From the NCBI RefSeq assembly GCF_013368755.1, contig NC_049561.1:5146001-5210000 (forward strand): a DNA stretch of 64,000 nt. The letters run 5' to 3'. Below are positions 46,741 through 58,327 of the stretch, piece by piece; position 1 is the first letter of the stretch, and the number at the start of each line of letters is the position of its first letter. Source of the DNA: Talaromyces rugulosus. Its lineage: Eukaryota > Ascomycota > Eurotiomycetes > Eurotiales > Trichocomaceae. The notes beneath the pieces are model-generated. The model made no database searches and had not been told where the DNA came from. It saw nothing but the letters and a program-made list of their open reading frames with translations. The position numbers were made by a program, and so were the translations under genes.

Positions 46741-47289
46741 GCTGGGTGAAGAATTAACCCGTAAGATATGAAAATACGTATATACACAATATGGAAATAA
46801 CCAAAAGTATATACGGTTTACATTGTTGAGCCAACACCCGTGTAGTTATAAGAAAGAAATAAACAGTTTAATGATTATACCAATTGATGATGCTCACCAA
46901 GACTAAGTTTTGGGGCCATCTTGGCTTCTAGGCTGTTTGGCGCGTTTGACACCTCTAGCACCACAGCCCACCCTAGGCAGCAAAGGCAATGTAAAATTGA
47001 AAGTCGCTGGTTGGCTGGTGTCGCTGGATTCCTGCAGGCTCCTCGCACAATCTTGAGTCACGCTTACCAGACTCATCCAAGCGTGATCTGTCTAGGGGTT
47101 GAGTGAAGCGAGGCGGATACCTCGGAGCGCTGCATATGCCTTAAATTGCCTAGTGGATTATCCCGTGGGAGACTCACATCACATCATGATCCAGCATTAA
47201 TTAATTGTTTTTTCTCGCATATCCCATGGCAAAATAAATCGTAACTACATACTTCATACAAGGCCAATCATCGCATTCCATGAAGCACG

Positions 47290-49272
47290 TCACTCCACAT
47301 GCTCAACTCCGGCTTTGGCTCCCATGACCGCCTCTTCCACAGCAACATCGTTCTCCTCCAGTTCCACAACTTTGTCGCCAAAGGCCGCGGCAATTTCTTC
47401 CAAGGTTTTCTGTTTCGTCTCTCTGTGTTGAAAAATTAGCAGGTGCTGATGAATCATATGGGGTTGAAGATTGAGAGGGCCACTCACGGGAAATATAAAT
47501 AAGCAATGACCAAGAAGAAGGCGGTGCATACGACGAAGACGTAGTAATAGTTCTCGTGGATGTTGGCGAATGCGCTGGGACCGGCTTCGGTAACTGCGAG
47601 AGCAATCAGTCGTCACTCCTAGGTGATTTAAAGTAATGCGATGGATGTAATACTTGCTACATTCACAATGAAATGCGATGCCGCGGCGAGGCCCATGACT
47701 TTACTGCGCATTGACATTGGGAGTATCTCGGCGCCATAGAGCCAGGTTGTACTGTTCAGCATGCCATCTGCGATGTGTTAGCGATGAAAGATACTCTTCA
47801 CGACGAGAAGAAAGACGGCTCATACAATAGCAAACCACAAACAAGTAGATTCCCAGAATGGCAAATCCTTTGCCAACACGGTTATCTGTGTTTTGGAATT
47901 CACGCTGCATGACGGCAGCGTAGATCTCAATGAGAATTATACCGCTGAGACCAGTGAGTATCATACTGTCAAAGTCAGTTAGAAGGGGTGGATAGTTAGA
48001 TTGGAGAAAGGACCCTGCTCACTTTCGCCGACCCCATTGATCGGTGAGATACTTTGTTGTGATAGAGTTGGCCAAAAATGCCACAGTACCGTAGACTGCA
48101 GCAAGAGCGAGAATCATGTGGGAGCCGATACCAAGTGATTTATACAGGGTGGCTGCTGGGTTAGCTTTATTACAAATGAGAGTATAAACGACGGGTGCTT
48201 ACTTTGGTAGTACTATAAAATCATTAGCAAGACAGCTCTGAATAAAGTATGGAAGGAGGTGAAATTACCTGAATAACATTCACCCCCGTTAGGGATGTCA
48301 TCGTCTGCACCGCAATAGACGCGAAAGCTCGGCGCCGGAATAGCTTAAAGATCTCCTTGTACGAGGTGATCTCTCGCTGCATCTCATACTCAATCTGCGC
48401 TCTCATAAGAGCAAACTCACTATGCATCTGATGGGAATGTAGATCGCGTCGAATTTTCATAAACTCCCGGCGTGCCTCTTCTACTTTCCCATGGCGGATC
48501 AACTGACGCGGAGAATTTGGCATGAAGGTGGAAAGACCGATAAACATGATCACTCCCCAGGGTATTTGGATACCCAAGGGCAAGCGCCACTGCAGGGCTC
48601 CGGTGGGTGCGTAGCCGCATGCGAAGCCGATCCAGTTCGACATCATTGTTCCGAAGGAGATACCACAGCCAGATATACCACCAATCAACCCACGATGCTG
48701 GGGCGGGGAAATTTCCGAAAGGTAGATGGGCACTGTGGCAACCATACCCCTATTATCCGTTATAAGAAAATGTCTTTAAATCATTGGAATCTTCCCCTAA
48801 AAAAGAAGAGCCTACCCAACAGCAAAACCCGCGAGCGCTCGACCGGCTAGGAACATGCCGATATTGACCGAAGCCGTCTGAATGACGCAACCAATAGTAA
48901 CGAAGATACACATGAGCTGCATAAATCGAATACGACCAAGACGGTCACCGATGGCAGTCTGAGTCAAGGCGCCAACGGCCTCGCCGGCAATATAGACAGA
49001 CACAACTGCACCGGTGAGGCCATTTGACGGGTTTTGCATGTAATCAATCCAGCTTTGATGTGCGATTGCTATCATAGTTAGCTTTGCGTTTCACGCAGGT
49101 GAAGCTGAGAAAAACTGACTTGTCGTCGCAATGCCGGTATCGAAACCCTAGCCCTCTTTGTCAGTTATCTGATTGTCGACAAATGCGTCGTATAAGGGTA
49201 ACGTACGAAGAGAAAGGTCCCGATTGCCGCGAAGATGGCAATGCCAAACGTGTAAAGAAAATTGCTCGCCAT
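47290..49272 (-). CDS. MFS sugar porter
   Basis: Multi-exon gene of about 500 residues starting MASNFLYTFGIAIFAAIG at 49272. Sugar-porter hallmarks include FGFDTG, GDRLGRIRFM, QWRLPLGIQIPWG, PNSPRQLIRHGK, a TSLTGVNVIQ-like TM7, LYGAEILPMSMRSK and PETKQKTLEEI. It is a proton-coupled importer of the plasma membrane. Three SYGGRG words lie about 300 bp upstream, which fits carbon repression. It is downstream of the ABCB gene on the same strand, without sign of co-transcription. Substrate unknown. Confidence 0.88.
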
Positions 49273-49570
49273 CGTGCCACTCTATTCCTTTCCACAGTTA
49301 TCCAGGATGCTCGCAGTTGCATGTGCGGTCAATAGCAATTGACAGAGATCCCGGATATTATAACTTGGGGTCGAGTAGTAGCTTCAATAGTGGAATCGGC
49401 ACAAATCCGGGGTACAGCGGCTCCCGGCAATTGCTGATACGAGATTTGTTGGTCAGAGCGCATAGTATCTGTCAAATCTTTCAAGTTTCGCCTCACAATG
49501 CTGAGCCTGGAGCAAAAATCGTGCACCACTGGTCAGTTGTCACACAAGTTCTGTGGAGAAGCAGAACAGT

Positions 49571-49611
49571 GCGGGGAGGGGCGTGGGGGGCATCAAATGC
49601 CGGTGGTGGGG
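49571..49611. promoter_or_regulatory. Cluster of three CreA-type SYGGRG words
   Basis: GCGGGG (49571), GTGGGG (49583) and GTGGGG (49606) lie within 41 bp, about 300 bp upstream of the MFS start at 49272. CreA of Aspergillus binds 5'-SYGGRG and clustered sites are more often functional. The words are on the plus strand. Confidence 0.35.
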
Positions 49612-50051
49612 CGGATATGACATTTTTATTGGCTAGTCTTAGTCTTGGCGCAGAAATTTGGGGGGAGAAGAAAAACAAGAAGGTAAGCCGAGGCGAGAAC
49701 TCTTCGGAGTATTAAGTGTTTGGCTCTTGGTCACGTCACAAAAGTCGAACCAGGGACCGGGATTAATAATTACTAGTCACTATCCCATAAAGACAACTAG
49801 TTTTTGCTCGGTGACTGATTGACCGAGACCAGCTGACACCTCGCGGCGCAAAGACGCGATTTGAGATTTGAGGGGAGTCGGTGGTTTTCCGAGTGGGTCT
49901 CGGAAAATCTCCGGGGGTCTGTTATACTCGGAAAACAAGCGACCATGACAGCTGTTAGAAGCAAGGTAGTCGGCTACTGATCTGTAGAATGTTGGGGTTT
50001 GTATTGCTAGCTAAGCATCATAATATACTGGGTAGTTGATACGTACACTTA

Positions 50052-51409
50052 TCATTCCGAATCCCGCTTCTTCTCCCTGTACTGCGCTCTCAGCAAGGCT
50101 GCATCCTCGAATAGTCTTTCGGCATACCGTCCTTCGCCATCCACAGTCCATACTCCGGCATCATAAGAAGACCACCACACGTCATCTGTCCCCCGAGCAG
50201 CGTAGGCAAACTCGTGTGTTTCCATCATCTGGGATGCAATGATGGTGTAGATCTCGTCGACAATCGAGGAAGGGTGAGCGCGGAATGGACCGCACCAGTT
50301 TTCGCCATCCTCGTCTTCATCTTCGTCTTCGGCATCTTCAACCGCTTCCGCGCCTGGATCGCTCCAGCCAAGGTACTGATCGATAGCGACAACAAAAGGG
50401 ACAACGTCTCCAAGAAGAGGGCGCGTTTGCATGCGGGTTATGTCTGTGAGTAAGATTGAGCGTGCCGAGGTCTGATCAACCGCAAAACACATCGAGTGCT
50501 GGTAGTTTGGTGGCAGTTCCTCCACCATGTTTCGGTAATGTGCAGCGATACTGTGCGGGTTCATGTCACTGAATTCATTGCGGTCATCCATCCAATGCAG
50601 TTTCCATCTGAGCCTTGCTTCATTGACGCCTTCGATGGTGCTGTAGAAGTCAAAGATAGACTCAATGATTGCATTCAGCCGTTTTTGGATATTAGACCAT
50701 TCCTCGTCATCCTGTTCATAAGTAGTGCGGTAGAATACAAAGCCCCAATCGCCCGTTGAGTGGTAACGTTGCAGGTCTCTCATAAAATTTGGCGCCGTTA
50801 TGGGTGGATTGAAATCCTCTTATTGATGATTAGTTAATCAAAATATAGGAAAATGCTCCCCTACAAGATTTCACGAAAGGAAAGTATCATACCCGGATCT
50901 ATCCTTGACCGGTCAAACATGTCCTTGAATACTTCACCTTTGAATTCCGACCCGCAATGCGCTTCAAATCCTGCACGGAGAGCATCTTGTTGCTTTGCAA
51001 AAAATTAGCCGTCTACCAGACCGTCATTAATTAATGGAAAAGTGTACATCTTCAGTAAGATTTTCCCAGTCATCAACCGTAATGTCCATTGCTCGCTCCA
51101 TGGTCCACCCCAAAGGTAACCATGACGGCTGACTGTCAAGGGTGTACTTGGGAGCTTCCGTCATATTTGCTCGGTATTCGATCGCCCGAGGGTCAATCAT
51201 CATCCCTGGCTGTGAATTTACTAATTAGGAAAATGGTCTCCATAATATTGCAACTACTTCGATGGTGTTTCGCCTACCACGCAATCGTTCGGATTGATGG
51301 GAATAGACCCCAGAACTTGTTTCTGCCGAGACAAACGACCCATCTCAACAGAATTTGCGAGGATAATTGCTGCCAGAAAAAGTCTATGCCAAAGTACAAA
51401 TATCCTCAT
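50052..51409 (-). CDS. Secreted or vacuolar protein of unknown function
   Basis: Three to four exons. The first starts at 51409 with a signal peptide-like MRIFVLWHRLFLAAIILANS. It joins through GTAGGC..CACAG to PGMMIDPRAIEYRANMTEAPK, then PSWLPLGWTMERAM. The last exon is the longest (about 50783..50052): FMRDLQRYHSTGDWGFVFYRTTY, an acidic EDAEDEDEDEDGEN tract, WCGPFRAHPSS and a DDVWWSSYDAGVW segment. I recognise it as resembling uncharacterised fungal proteins but know no function for it. Exon borders other than the first are approximate. Confidence 0.65.
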
Positions 51410-51944
51410 AATTAAGCAACGTTTGTTTGTTTTTTAAGAAATATGGATCTTACGCAGATCATATCTCCGAGAGACGTGGAAGAAATGGAGAAAATTTTAG
51501 GTGGATCCCGAATTGACTCGGAGCGAGTGGAGAACGGCCATAGCCTATGTTATGGGGCAGTTGCTCTTTCTGTAAATGATTTTCTTTCATTGTTTTACTG
51601 CTTGAAATTTCTTTTCCGTTTCTTTATTTAAAAAAAAAAATTATAGTCACAATAAAATACGACTTCGAAAACGGCCCCGGATATTCGGGTTGAATAGTAT
51701 TTAGCCTCAGCTTACTTCACTTAAAACACGTCTTCAAACCCTAACACCATCAGAAAATGACGCTCAACATGCTAATAAACCTAATTATTGCCTACTTGGT
51801 ATCTTGTGATGTCACTTGCGTGTGAAGGCTACGCAATTAACACTAGGCAGCAGTACCACTGGTCGTTTCTTCTCAATGAGCATCTTGATAATTCTATGTA
51901 ATTATGCAACTAACTGAATAGCCCCTTTATCATACGGCACGAAT

Positions 51945-52360
51945 ATGAATACACCTTACACGACTGAGGCCCCCCCGCCGTACGAGGATGCACTAGTCCA
52001 ATGCCGCTTAGAGCATCATGGAGTAAATTTTTCTATTCCTATCAACGCAGAGCTATTCCACATCTTATTTCTAGTAAAGTTACAACAGCCAACGTAAGAC
52101 AATAGGTTGAACCTGTCAACTATGATGTAGAACAGTATGGGTATCATCATCAAAACATGCCCGGCGAAATACCACTTGAAGAAATATCTCAAGATATCGG
52201 CGATAAGCAGGCGACAAAGACGCACACTCGCTGTAAATCATGCGATGAATATCCATTCCTCTGGGTCATTACGGGACTTACTCTTGTCGCTCTAGTCAGC
52301 TTGGTAGTGGTGATGAATGTTATTAATGCATCAAGCGAAGAGCCGGGATACCACAGTTGA
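51945..52360 (+). CDS. Small single-pass membrane protein with a PPPY motif
   Basis: Two exons (51945..52022 and 52106..52360) give 110 residues in frame. The first exon reads MNTPYTTEAPPPYEDALVQC and carries a PPPY motif, a ligand for WW domains such as those of Rsp5/Nedd4 ubiquitin ligases. The second has CKSCDEYPFLWVITGLTLVA, with a TM helix of about 22 residues starting at FLWVI. It then has a short tail NASSEEPGYHS. No signal peptide, so the N terminus would be cytosolic. The gene is too short for most predictors. I do not recognise an orthologue. Confidence 0.55.
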
Positions 52361-53034
52361 TATATTATTAAGGTTTGGGGGGCCATTTTTTTCTTTTCTC
52401 GCTTACCAGTGAATAAACGATGTTGCTACGTACTACAACTAGTAGTGCAAGTTGTGGGGATAGGAGGTCGCCCCAGTTCCAGTTTCTCAATAATATATCA
52501 AATTTTCCACAAGTATTAATATAATAGGAATGAAAACCAGGCTCTCGTTACATAATAACACGAGGTTAGGATTTTACCATTTTAAACCTGTGAAGGGGAA
52601 GCGTCGGTGGGTAGTTCACAAATGCTAGCTTATTTTCTTAGAGGTGCATCCTTCCCTCATTCAGTGAAAAGCGTACGCAGTTAATCTTGAAGTCTTCTAG
52701 TCTGATTCCATGCGTATTACTTCGGTCATTCCGTGCCGCGTATAAGACTCTAAACAATACATCCTGCGGGAATGTCCGAGATCCACCAGACGTTGAACTG
52801 TCAGGCCCCCAAGTTAACAGTATAGGTAAGGATTGGCAGATCCTTCGTTCTGTGAGAAATCCTACCAGGAATCTGAGAGTGCATACGATAATACGCGTAA
52901 AATAGTTATCGTGGGGACCAAACCTTCTACAAATGTAGGATGAAATTCCCAGCGAGAATCGATGGAAGCCGTATAGGTAGAATTATCTTTTCATAGTCTC
53001 GCTGCATTTTCACGAATTTGTTTCAATTGCAACA

Positions 53035-54764
53035 ATGAAAGGCAGCAACGGCTTCGCCATAGCCCTCGGGCTTTCACTCTCTAAAAGTGTGGCCGCAGTT
53101 TACACAAACTCGACATCGTCATGCGTAAGAGAATTAATTCACTGGGTCTTTCTTCAAATTTTGTACATACTGATCGTCTGTTGTAAAGTGCAACGCTATA
53201 GCGCAGGCTCTTTCAAATAATGTCTACAGTCCTTCGACATCTGCATACAACGTCTCCATCAACACTCGATGGTCCGGAACATCGGTCTTGGAACCAGCCT
53301 GTGTCATCATTCCTCAATCCGCCGAAGATGTCTCGGCGGCTATCAAGCTCATCACTCAGAACCAGTGCAAATTCTCTGTGAAAAGTGGTGGCCACAACGC
53401 AAATCCCGGGGCAAACAGCATCAGCGGTGGCGTTTCTATCGACCTGAGCGGTTTCAAATCGACTTCTTTGTCGGCCGATCGTAGCTTTGTCAGTCTCGGA
53501 TCTGGTGTCACTTGGGGCGAGGCCTACGATGCCTTTAACAGCAGCAATATCGGTTTCACTGGCGGAATCTGCGAAGACGTTGGCGTTGGTGGAGTTTCCC
53601 TAGGTGGAGGACAATCTCTCTTCGCACCTAAAAGGGGCTGGGCTGTTGATAACATCTTGAACTACGAAATTGTTTTGGCGTCTGGAGATATTGTCAATGC
53701 CAACGAGACCAGCAATGCTGATCTGTTCAAGGCCTTGAAAGGTGGCAACACAAACTTTGGCATCGTCACTCGCGTGGACTTGGATGCTTTTGACTTTGAC
53801 GGTCTTTGGGGTGGTGAAGTCTATGTCAACCTTACTGGCACTGAGGCAGCTCGTTCAGATGTGTTGGACCAGATCAGCCATGCCATCACAAACTTTACTA
53901 CCAACAACCATCTTGATACTAGTTCGGCTGTTCAATTGATGACAGTCTACCTCAGCGGAGGTCGTGGTCAGATTGTCAATGCCGCCTTTGGAAACACTGA
54001 CGGCGTGGAGAAACCGGAATCCATCCAGCCTTTCTTGGAAATGCCAAACCAGGTTTTGAATGAAGCCGGTCCAGTCAAGATAGCCGATTTTGTGCACAAA
54101 GTCAGCCAGTTTCAGGCTAAGGGTTACAGGTAAGTCATCAAGTCATTCTTTCATATTTGTAAATCAGTTTTCCAGGGAATCCTTTTGTCTGACTTGCTTT
54201 ATAGGGAGGTTACGGCAAGTGTGACTTTCAACAATGACTACAACACAATCCGCGATATCTGGGATGCCACTGATGCCGTTTACGACGCACTTTCATCCAA
54301 GGATAAAGTTGACTGGATGGTGTCTTTCATCCCCCAGGCTCAGATTCAACAGACTTATGCCGCCAAGCGGGGAGGAAACAGTCTCGGTCTCACTGATGTT
54401 CCTGACCAAATTGGTGAGTTCGCCTCAATATACCCGCATCATCTCTCAAAATGATAATTTATCCTAACTTGACAATGCAGTTGTTTGGTTGACCTCGCGC
54501 TGGACCGATCCGTCTCTGGATGAAATGATGGAAGGCGCAAGACAACAATTCGTTGACGAATCAGTAGCTGTCGCTCAGAAATACGACACCTACTATCCTT
54601 TCCTTTACATCAACTATGCTGCTCCTTTCCAAAACCCACTGTGTGGTTATGGCGATGAGAGTGTGGAGTTCCTCAAGACCGCTGCAAGCAAGTACGACCC
54701 CAATGGTGTCTTCCAAACTCTTATGCCCGGTGGATTCAAAGTGGGCAACTTAACGTGTTCTTGA
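53035..54764 (+). CDS. BBE-like FAD-linked oxidase (PCMH fold), secreted
   Basis: Four exons (53035..53124, 53189..54129, 54205..54413, 54481..54764) encode 507 residues. A signal peptide (MKGSNGFAIALGLSLSKSVA) is followed by the FAD-binding PCMH domain with SVKSGGHNANPGAN. The His here is the 8-alpha FAD link position. GFTGGICEDVGVGGVSLGGG has a Cys aligned with the second FAD link of berberine bridge enzyme. The C terminus YDPNGVFQTLMPGGFK is the family end. Enzymes of this type oxidise sugars, alcohols or alkaloid-type substrates with O2. No biosynthetic partner is next to it. Confidence 0.88.
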
Positions 54765-54983
54765 AGAACTATATTTCAAAAGCGACACGAGATGCATCGT
54801 TAGTTTTTCGCGGTCGCAGTGGAGTATTTAGGCGTCCTTTAATAGCACTTGAGAGCTTTGCAATTGTATATAATAATATTGATACATGTAGACATGTACA
54901 CTCACAGACAATTCGTATTTGTCGCAATCAATTTTCTTAACATCTCTTCAAATTTCAATAATATGGATCTATTTAGCAGCACT

Positions 54984-56336
54984 TTACTGTACTTTGAATT
55001 CGACCGAGCGAAGACTTTGCTGCACCAACTCATCGATGGCAACATGCGAATGCCGGTCCAAGTCCTGGTTGAGTTTGAACACATTATCATTGGTCTGTAT
55101 TGCAAAGGCTGGAAGCATACTTGCGTCCAGTCCTAAAGGAGCAAGAGTGAACGAATGTTTCTCGGCGTCGACGGTCACAAAATTGACTTTTCCCCGGTAT
55201 CTCATTGCTATATCGTCTATGCTACTTGCAATGGACTTGCGTTCAGCGTCGTTGGCCGAAAGTATCATTGCTAGTGGTAGACCAGACTGGAATTTCGTTA
55301 GTCTTATTATGCCCCAGTGAAATTTAATAATGCATCCCATTTACCTGCATAAATCTCACGATATTGTCAAGTTGTAAAGGTGTGATCAACGGCGACGAGA
55401 CCTTGTTGGAGAATTTTAAAAGTTCATCTCTTCGGAATGGTCCGTCATATATGGGGGTCGTTTCATCTAGAGCATTAAAAACCGTGATAAATGGTGGCTT
55501 TCTGCCGATAGCCAATCCTGTTAATAGCGGGGAGTCCACTGCAAGCTCCCCAACAAAGGCAAAGTTGGAAAACTCTTGTCGTGCAAGAGAATCCATGAGA
55601 TCATAAGAAGGCCCGTCATCTTCTTTACGCGTGAAGGCCATCAATGGGCGGTCTAAACTTTTCATAACGCTGAAGTTGTGTTCATCGATCTTAGTAACTG
55701 GATCCATGACTTGTTTCAAGACATGAGATACGATTCTCTCCAAGTTAGCAATATATCTACTTTCAATGCAGTTATTGACATACGACAATGATTTTTGCCG
55801 TCCGCGATATCGAGTCCATTTCCTTTGGTCGAAAACCCGAATGGTCGGGAACGACAAAACTTCTAGTGACAAACAGAAGCTTTCATCTTTCGAGCAGTCG
55901 AATTCATAAACATCTACTTTAGATGTCTTGTCAAAGCTTTCTGTAGCGTGCACGAGTTCAACTTTCAATGATTTACAGGGTTCACTGTCATTTCAGCCAG
56001 TCAATATTTCATAATCAACATGAAGATGACACTTCTTTGTGCAAACATACAACCACGGCTGCAGCTGTTAGTAGAGATTCTTTTTTTATAAAAAAAAACC
56101 AGCTCTGCCAGAGGGAATTATTACGCACCATACAAACTTTTATCTATTAGCACTAGTCTTGTTCAAATTTAGCATAGAAGTTTAAGCCACATACACGCGA
56201 CGATGAAAATGCCCTGCGTCAAAGACCGTTCTTCAAATCCCTTGGCATTGATAGCCTGCAGTTCTGCCGTCGCACAGCAGACATAAAGAATAGATAGTAA
56301 CCACAGCCATGGGCTTGGTTGTGCTTTGGACAGCAT
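54984..56336 (-). CDS. Divergent PDI/thioredoxin-like protein lacking a' domain
   Basis: An N-terminal exon from the ATG at 56336 gives a signal peptide (MLSKAQPSPWLWLLSILYVC) and the start of a thioredoxin domain (ELQAINAKGFEERSLTQGIF). After unresolved short exons, PCKSLKVELVHA and VDVYEFDCSKDESFCLSLEVLSFPTIRVF continue domain a, then b and b' follow. The last exon joins RFMQ to SGLPLAMILSANDAER and ends EFKVQ at 54984. A second CGHC domain and a KDEL-type signal are missing. The expected CxxC is replaced by a lone Cys in EPCKS, so redox activity is doubtful. Decay is possible. Exon borders at 55.97-56.2 kb are uncertain. Confidence 0.55.
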
Positions 56337-56838
56337 TATGCGCTGTTTATTTAAGTGCCATGAAACGCGAAGAGGATTTTTAATCGTTGTCGGTGGATGG
56401 AGAAGTTATGCCTGTTTTGGAAGCGAGCTGCAAGGGGGCCATTTCGGGTTTAGTGCGAGTCATCAATTGGTATAAATCCTTCGAGCCATTCATATCCCTC
56501 ATATCTCCTAAATATATACTCAATATGTCTTTTTGTATTGTAAGTAGCTATATAGATTATCACGAGCTCAGGAATTAGTTAGGACATTGGGCTGAATCGT
56601 ACATTTTCGTGGAGGGAATGTAGATCCTCAGAGCAAGGTTAGATCCGTACACATGTAAATATGCATAAGATTCGCTCTGAAAAGGATATTGAAATCATTG
56701 ATTAAGGCGGCAGAATTGTCGACACACCAAGCATCCTAGGATTTTTCGAATCATCTGTTAAACTCGAAGAGAGTTGAGCAATCGTATCACTGGCTTAGGC
56801 GGCTGAAATAGAATTCAAATATTCCCTGGAGGCAATTT

Positions 56839-57887
56839 CTACATTCCAAGCATACCGCCATCAACAACGACACTTGATCCAGTAACAAAGTTACTGGCAG
56901 GGCTGGCCAAAAATAGCAGCGCCCCTCGCAGTTCACTAGGATCGCCCCATCGACCGGCGGGTGTTCTATCCAGTATAAAATCGTTGTATTCCTGATGTTG
57001 AGCCAAAGTTGCTGTCATAGGGGTCGTGAAATATCTAACAAAGTTAGTTTTTCCCAAGTAACATGCATTTTCTGTCATGGATACCAACCCTGGGCATATG
57101 CAGTTGACTTGAATATTCCGACCGGCAAGTTCGTTGCTGAATGCTTTCGTAAACTGAACAACCCCAGCCTTCGTCGCAGCATAGGTAGAAGTGTTCCAAA
57201 CGGCTTGATATGCCGTCATCGATCCGATGTTGATGATTTTTCCAGGTCGCTGATTTCTCAGCAGTTGTTTAGCCATTTCTTGAGCGGCCACAAAACTTCC
57301 TTTGAGGTTGACATCGATGACCTGGGTTCACACAGTTAAACGAAGATAAGTCAGTAGTTTGATGTAATGGCTATACATACAACATTGATGTCCTCATCCG
57401 TCAGAGTCTCTAGTGGCCCGTGTCGATTTGTTCCGGCGCAATTGAGTAGGATATCAGGCGCAACCCCGGCCGTCCATATCTCCGTGAAGCATTTCCGCAA
57501 CGCAACAGAGTCCCCAATATTGCAGTCAAAGTGATGGAACTTCTGACCAAAGGAGCGTACTTCCTTCTCCAGGGCTCCCAGCTCGGGGTCGCCCGGTAGT
57601 TGAATCGAGACTATATTGGCTCCAGCTTCCGCCAAGGTAAGTCCCAAAGATTTCCCGAGGCCCCCTGTTATTCCAGTACAAATAGCTGTCTTTCCCTGTA
57701 TTGAGAATAGATCGGGTAGTGGTATAGGCTGGTAGCCATTGGCTTTCTCGTTGGGGTAGGTTTTCGTACGGTCGAATTTGGATAGGGATGAGTTGAAACG
57801 AGCGGAATTGAGGGCAAATGAATGATTCACAGCAACAGGAAGCAGCCTGTGCCTAACAGCAGTAGCCATACGTTTCACAACTGTCAT
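56839..57887 (-). CDS. Short-chain dehydrogenase, probable mitochondrial presequence
   Basis: Three exons. The second intron (57035..57088) hides inside an open frame; removing it gives CPGYFTTPMTATLAQ, a normal SDR substrate loop. The first intron lies near 57350-57300. NAD motif TGITGGLG, NNAG-equivalent LNCAGTN, catalytic Ser in IGSMTAYQ, and YAATKAG with Tyr and Lys are all present. The end reads VVDGGMLGM. The start at 57887 (MTVVKRMATAVRHRLLPVAV) gives a basic amphipathic leader typical of mitochondrial import. It resembles gluconate/oxoacyl reductases, with substrate unknown. It is divergent from the MDR gene, 440 bp apart. Confidence 0.85.
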
Positions 57888-58327
57888 TATTGGATTGGTT
57901 GCTCCGAATACCAACCCTTAGGGGATGCTGGGTCATCTGGAGAAGTGCTCTGAACATTTATCCGCAACCTACGACTATATAATGCCAACAGCCAAGTACG
58001 TGTTATCTACAGCACATTTGTCTTGTAACCTCTTCTATTCCCTGGGCGACCTGGAAAACTCGATGTTCGATTCGGCCCCATTTTCTTGCTGTGCAGGCGT
58101 CTTTTCCCTCTGGTCTCTCCCCGCACTCCTTGTTCCGGCGGAATAGTTGGGTTTCCGAACAGCTAAAAAGCTGAGATCCGCGTAGCCACAGCTCTCCTGG
58201 TTGATGATTAGTCAAAAAAAATTCTTGTAGTGGTTAAGAATCAGTGATATAACATTGAAGTAGACTGCATAAGTACGCACTGCACAACTGAAGTTGGATC
58301 AATCACAGACTACATAAAGCAGACGCA

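Noticed and set aside
51443..51631. 63-codon ORF starting MDLTQIISPRD
   Set aside because: It could be a first exon, with a GTAAAT donor near its end, but no second exon or homology is seen.
57035..57088. 18 extra residues in the SDR loop
   Set aside because: The stretch has a GT donor, CTAAC branch and TAG acceptor and is in frame by chance; removing it restores a normal SDR loop.
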